From Jatrophihabitans telluris (GTDB taxonomy: Bacteria > Actinomycetota > Actinomycetes > Mycobacteriales > Jatrophihabitantaceae), in NCBI RefSeq assembly GCF_023516435.1, contig NZ_CP097332.1:2046001-2110000 (forward strand): 64,000 nt of DNA, given 5' to 3'. Each line of letters opens with the position of its first letter. Position 1 is the first letter of the stretch. The translations under genes and the position numbers were made by a program. Positions 60,509 through 64,000 of the stretch are shown here, piece after piece. The notes beneath the pieces were generated by a model. It had not been told where the DNA came from. It made no database searches and saw only the letters and a list, made by a program, of their open reading frames with translations.

Positions 60509-61957
60509 ATGACCGACCTGCTGCCTGACCTCGGCCGACGTCCCGTGCCCCTGCCGGCCGCGCAGTCGGCCGGGCAGTCGAGCGCCCAGTCGCCCGCGCA
60601 GTCAACCGCCCAAACGACTGGCATGCCTGCCGGGCGGCCGACGCTGTCACCGCGGCGGACGGGTGTGCGCCCGGACGACCTGCTCACCGTCCTGGCCGCC
60701 GGTGCGGCGGCCGTCACGGGCTGGCCGATCTGGCTGGCCCTGCGCGGGCCGCAACCAGTGCAGGCGATGGTCGTGCTTGCTCACGTCTGCGGGATGCTGG
60801 CCGGCTACGGAGTGGTCGTCCTGGTCGGCCTGATGTCGCGGACGCCCGCCCTGGAGCGCGGCGTCGGCGCCGATCGCCTCGCACGCTGGCACAGCCGCGC
60901 GGGCCGCGGTGTCGTGCTGGCCATCCTCGTGCACGCGTGGGCGGCCGTGATGGTCTGGCGTAACTCACGCGCCGAGAGTTTCTGGCCGGCCGCCTGGCAT
61001 GTGCTCAGGCTGCCGGGCCTGATCGCCGCCACGGTCGCGACCGCGTTGTTCCTTCTGGTTGCCGTTCTGTCCGTGCGGGCCGCCCGCCGCCGCGTCTCCC
61101 ACGAGGCCTGGCACACCGTTCACCTGCTTGTGTATGTCGCGGTGGCGCTGGGGTTTCTGCACCAACTGGGAGGCCCGGACCTGGCCGGTCACCGCATCCT
61201 GCAGGTGGCCTGGGCGCTGCTCTACACCTCGGTGTTCACGCTTGTCGCTCAACACCGCCTGTTGACGCCCCTGCGTAACGCGACCCGGCACCGGCTGCGG
61301 GTGCAGTCGGTCGTTCAGCAAGCGCCGGGGGTGGTCTCCGTAGTCGTCGAAGGCGTGGACCTGCAGCTGTTGCAGGCGGAGTCCGGGCAGTTTTTCCGCT
61401 GGCGCTTTCTCACCCCGGACCTGTGGAAGACAGCGCACCCGTTCTCCCTGTCGGCCGCGCCGACCTCGACCCAGCTGCGGTTGACGGTCAAGGCGCTCGG
61501 GGATGGCAGTACGGCGCTTCAGCGCCTGGAGCCGGGGACCTGGGTGCTGGCCGAAGGACCGTACGGTGCGATCACCGCCGCGCGCCGGACGAGGCGCCAC
61601 GTGCTGCTGCTGGCTGCCGGCGTCGGGATCACGCCGATGCGGGCCCTCTTCGAAACGATGCCCCTGGCGCCCGGACAGGACCTGCTGCTGCTCTATCGCG
61701 CCCGTAGCCGGGCCGAGGTGATCTTCGGTCCGGAGCTGGAGGCCCTCGCGGCGCGATCGGGCGCGCGGGTCCATTACCTGCTCGGGGACCAGATCGGTCC
61801 GCTGTCGGCGGAGCTGTTCGGTCACCTCGTCCCTGACCTGCCCGAGCGGGACGTCTACCTGTGCGGGCCACCGGGCTTTTCGGCCACTGTGAGGCGCTCG
61901 CTCAAGGCGGCCGGACTGCCGGCGGATCAGCTGCACGAGGAACGGTTCGACTTCTGA
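60509..61957 (+). CDS. Ferric-reductase-like flavocytochrome
   Basis: A 482-residue protein from ATG 60509. A Gln/Ser-rich tail of 40 residues precedes a ferric-reductase-type membrane domain with six helices; His pairs for two hemes are seen in ARWHSRAGRGVVLAILVHAW and HEAWHTVHLLVYVAVALGFLHQL. The C-terminal FAD/NAD domain has AHPFSLSAAPTSTQLRLTVKALGDGS, AEGPYGAI, LLAAGVGITPMRAL and VYLCGPPGF. It moves electrons from NAD(P)H through FAD and heme across the membrane. It is flanked by two-component genes, suggesting redox- or metal-regulated expression. Confidence 0.9.
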   Translation: MTDLLPDLGRRPVPLPAAQSAGQSSAQSPAQSTAQTTGMPAGRPTLSPRRTGVRPDDLLTVLAAGAAAVTGWPIWLALRGPQPVQAMVVLAHVCGMLAGYGVVVLVGLMSRTPALERGVGADRLARWHSRAGRGVVLAILVHAWAAVMVWRNSRAESFWPAAWHVLRLPGLIAATVATALFLLVAVLSVRAARRRVSHEAWHTVHLLVYVAVALGFLHQLGGPDLAGHRILQVAWALLYTSVFTLVAQHRLLTPLRNATRHRLRVQSVVQQAPGVVSVVVEGVDLQLLQAESGQFFRWRFLTPDLWKTAHPFSLSAAPTSTQLRLTVKALGDGSTALQRLEPGTWVLAEGPYGAITAARRTRRHVLLLAAGVGITPMRALFETMPLAPGQDLLLLYRARSRAEVIFGPELEALAARSGARVHYLLGDQIGPLSAELFGHLVPDLPERDVYLCGPPGFSATVRRSLKAAGLPADQLHEERFDF

Positions 61958-62064
61958 GCGACTCTCCCGGCTCGGCCGACCCGTCCGGGCGAGGTTGATT
62001 GCCCGGCCCGCACGCTCGGGACGGACATGGCGTCCACATGTTCGACACGGCAGCATGGTCTGCG

Positions 62065-62757
62065 ATGACGGAGATCCTGCTGGTCGAGGACGACGAGGTG
62101 ATCGGCCGGGCGGTGCACGGTGCCCTGGTCGCGCAGGGCTATGAGGTCTGCTGGGTGACCGATGGCGCTTCAGCCCTGCGCTCAGCCGAGCAGGAACCGG
62201 ACCTGGTGCTGCTCGACCTGGGGCTGCCGGATCTCGACGGTGTTGCGGTGTGCCGGCACGTCCGGGACCGCTGCCCGAGCGCGGTGATCGTCATCGTCAC
62301 CGCCCGTGATGCGGAGATCGACGTCGTACTCGGCTTGGAGGCCGGTGCCGACGACTATCTGCTCAAGCCCGTCCGGCTGGCCGAGCTACTGGCCCGGGTC
62401 CGTGCTCATCTTCGCCGTTCCACTCCGGCCCCGTCGCACTCGACGGTGCGTCGGGTCGGCGGCTTGCGGGTGGACGTCGACGCGCGCCGAGCGTGGATCG
62501 CCGATCGCGAACTGTCCCTGCGCGCAAAGGAGTTCGACCTGCTTGCCCGGCTCGCTGCCGATCCTGGTCAGGTGGTGTCGCGGGAGACTCTGATGGCAGA
62601 GGTGTGGGACGAGAACTGGTTCGGTTCGACGAAGACGTTGGATGTCCACATCGCGGCGCTGCGCCGGCATCTGGCCGGCTGTTCGGCTGACGCGCCCACC
62701 GTAGTCACGTTGCGTGGCCGCGGTTATCGACTGCAGAGCGAGCCGGAGCAGGCCTGA
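62065..62757 (+). CDS. OmpR family response regulator (orphan)
   Basis: A 230-residue regulator from ATG 62065 (MTEILLVEDDEVIGRAVHGALVAQG). Phospho-acceptor Asp51 is in LVLLDLGLPDLDGV, Lys in DYLLKPVRL. The C-terminal winged helix reads RVGGLRVDVDARRAWIADRELSLRAKEFDLLARLAA and ends LDVHIAALRRHLAGCSADAPTVVTLRGRGYRL. No histidine kinase is adjacent: the flavocytochrome precedes it and an FtsX-type permease follows on the other strand. It may be served by one of the two kinases nearby or by one outside the window. Confidence 0.93.
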   Translation: MTEILLVEDDEVIGRAVHGALVAQGYEVCWVTDGASALRSAEQEPDLVLLDLGLPDLDGVAVCRHVRDRCPSAVIVIVTARDAEIDVVLGLEAGADDYLLKPVRLAELLARVRAHLRRSTPAPSHSTVRRVGGLRVDVDARRAWIADRELSLRAKEFDLLARLAADPGQVVSRETLMAEVWDENWFGSTKTLDVHIAALRRHLAGCSADAPTVVTLRGRGYRLQSEPEQA

Positions 62758-62776
62758 GCACCCGAGGCATTCCGCC

Positions 62777-64000
62777 TCAGAGCCGTCGAAGCTGGGCGAC
62801 TGCTGGTCGTCGACTCATCCGGCTGCTGACGCCGGTGACCACGACGAGGGCAGCGAGGGTGAGCAGCCCGGTGGTGACCAGGTAGGTCCACGGCACCGCC
62901 AGCACCGAGGGCGGCGGATCGAACACGCCGGTCAGCACCGTGACCAGCATGTGGGACAACACCCATCCGGTGACGACGCTGCCCAGTGTCCCGACGACGA
63001 CGAGCACCAACGCCTCACTGGCGATGAAGGAACGCAGCTGGCGTGGCCGCGCGCCCAGCGCACTGAGGATGGCCAGATTGCGCCGGCGTTCAGCGATGCT
63101 CAGGCCTAGCACGAGTCCGGCGGCGGCGACCGCGATGGTCAGCGCGAAGCCCAGTTCTACGCGGCTCAGCCCCGCCAGGTCCACCGAGGTGAGGCTCGAC
63201 CCCACCTGCTTGCGCACCGTGGTGATGTCGGTGACGGTGGCTGAGGTGCCCAGGCTCTGCTGTACGCGCTTGGCGACCGCGTGCTGGTTGTGACCACCGG
63301 TGTCGAGCAGGAAGGTGCCCGTCGCGTTGCTTGCGGTCTTGGCCGCGACGTATTGCGCGTTCGCCACGAAGAAGCTGTCCTTCGGTGCGGTCGGGAATTC
63401 GGACACGACGCCCACGTAGTGGAAGGCAACGGCGATACGTTGCTGCGTCCGGCTGTCGATGAGACGCAGGTTCACCGTGTCACCCAGGGCGAGCTGGTAA
63501 TCCTTGACCGTTTCGGCCGAGACCAGGATCGAATCCGGCCGTGTGGCCAGCGTGTTCATCAGGGCGGCGGCGGTCCCGCCGCTGAAGTAGGAGTCCTGCA
63601 GGGCGGTTGCCTGGCGGATGCTGGCGGGGTTGACTCCGTACAGATCCTGCAGGTCGGTCCCGACATAGGCGAAGCGGTGCTGAACCGCCTCGACGTGCCG
63701 TACCCCGGCAATCGCCGCCAGGGACGTCGCCGCCTGCGGTCCGCCGGCGCTGCCCGGCGGTTCGGTCACGGTCACGTCGGCCCCGTTGGTCAGCTGCGCA
63801 TCGGCTTCGGCCTGCGCGCGATACGTCTGGTTGAACGTGGCCGTCGACACCGCGAACGTCAAGGCCAGCGCGAGCACGACCCCGCCGCGGATGAGCGGTC
63901 GGCGTTGCCGGGACATGCCGGCGGCCACAGCCGGCGCGACCGACCCGGCCAGCGGGCGCAGGACCCGCGACAGCAACCGGCGCCCGCGTCCGAGCGCGAG
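62777..64000 (-). CDS. FtsX-type ABC permease, partial
   Basis: The C-terminal part of an FtsX/MacB-like permease; the frame stays open to the window edge, so the start is missing. About 400 residues are visible, including a helix RRPLIRGGVVLALALTFAVSTATF, a large extracytoplasmic domain, and three C-terminal helices (FALTIAVAAAGLVLGLSIAERRRNLAILSALGA, EALVLVVVGTLGSVVTGWVLS, TYLVTTGLLTLAALVVVTG). The LGARPRQLRSF segment is the usual loop after the first C-terminal helix. Such permeases export lipids, peptides or lipoproteins with an ATPase. Full length is probably near 800 residues, by comparison with the family. Confidence 0.87.
   Translation of the reverse strand, partial: LALGRGRRLLSRVLRPLAGSVAPAVAAGMSRQRRPLIRGGVVLALALTFAVSTATFNQTYRAQAEADAQLTNGADVTVTEPPGSAGGPQAATSLAAIAGVRHVEAVQHRFAYVGTDLQDLYGVNPASIRQATALQDSYFSGGTAAALMNTLATRPDSILVSAETVKDYQLALGDTVNLRLIDSRTQQRIAVAFHYVGVVSEFPTAPKDSFFVANAQYVAAKTASNATGTFLLDTGGHNQHAVAKRVQQSLGTSATVTDITTVRKQVGSSLTSVDLAGLSRVELGFALTIAVAAAGLVLGLSIAERRRNLAILSALGARPRQLRSFIASEALVLVVVGTLGSVVTGWVLSHMLVTVLTGVFDPPPSVLAVPWTYLVTTGLLTLAALVVVTGVSSRMSRRPAVAQLRRL

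Noticed and set aside
61985-62006. CCGGGC / GCCCGG repeat after the flavocytochrome gene
   Set aside because: Only 6-base arms with a 10-base loop and no T-run; such pairs are common by chance in this GC-rich DNA.
1-64000. tRNA, rRNA, insertion sequence, prophage or plasmid functions
   Set aside because: I looked for transposase or integrase motifs, attachment-type repeats and cloverleaf-like sequences and found none that I could support.

Overview
The window is high-GC DNA with strong third-position GC bias, frequent GTG/TTG starts and many 4-base start/stop overlaps. BldD-box-like DNA, PucR, DUF5709 and TelA/TerD-family genes all point to a chromosomal segment of a high-GC actinobacterium. 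A soil/plant-associated lineage near Frankiales or Jatrophihabitantales is my guess, not shown. I see no tRNA, rRNA, CRISPR array, insertion sequence or phage gene. No stretch over 300 bases lacks a gene; the longest gap is 46565-46855.

Layout. (1) 1-900: an acidic DUF5709-type protein, convergent with a DUF3037 gene. (2) 481-9511, minus strand: a molybdenum hydroxylase operon read right to left, coxD-coxE-xdhC/coxI-coxS-coxL-coxM-coxG, followed by a HipA-like kinase and DUF3037. CoxL carries the form II motif AYRGAGR, so CO as substrate is uncertain. (3) 9598-21034: mostly single metabolic and regulatory genes, including an acyltransferase, acyl-CoA ligase, alpha/beta hydrolase, HD-type phosphohydrolase, a conserved 468-aa protein of unknown role, a TetR regulator, a glycosyltransferase, a GAF-EAL phosphodiesterase, a VOC protein and a PucR regulator. 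(4) 21168-36336: a large tellurium-resistance-type (Ter) stress locus. It has an Alx/TerC membrane protein, an ATP-grasp enzyme, several TerD-family proteins, DUF475, two TerA-like proteins, TelA, an unrecognised partner, a CitE-like aldolase, an 886-aa PRTase-TRSP-StiP-PELOTA fusion and a HAD phosphatase. This matches the Ter-dependent pathway predicted by comparative genomics to make a nucleoside-like metabolite, which remains experimentally undefined. It is the best candidate for an exciting system here. (5) 36372-40918, minus strand: an exopolysaccharide operon of two membrane-anchored GH26-like proteins around a BcsA-like glycosyltransferase, with a BldD-box-like palindrome upstream. (6) 41141-42464: a membrane protein and a divergent MarR regulator sharing a palindromic operator. 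(7) 42510-50027: a sugar-use locus with SIS isomerase, PfkB kinase, GH4 glycosidase, DeoR repressor and an ABC importer lacking its own ATPase. (8) 50111-53518: an EAL-PAS-PAS / TPR-GGDEF pair for c-di-GMP turnover. (9) 53693-62757: a flippase-like protein, two complete two-component systems, a secreted OB-fold-like protein, a ferric-reductase-like flavocytochrome and an orphan response regulator. (10) 62777-64000: an FtsX-type permease that runs off the window.

How they fit together. The window is rich in envelope and stress functions. Three c-di-GMP enzymes sit near an exopolysaccharide operon that may be under c-di-GMP-dependent BldD control. The Ter locus links calcium-binding TerD proteins and membrane proteins to a predicted small-molecule pathway.
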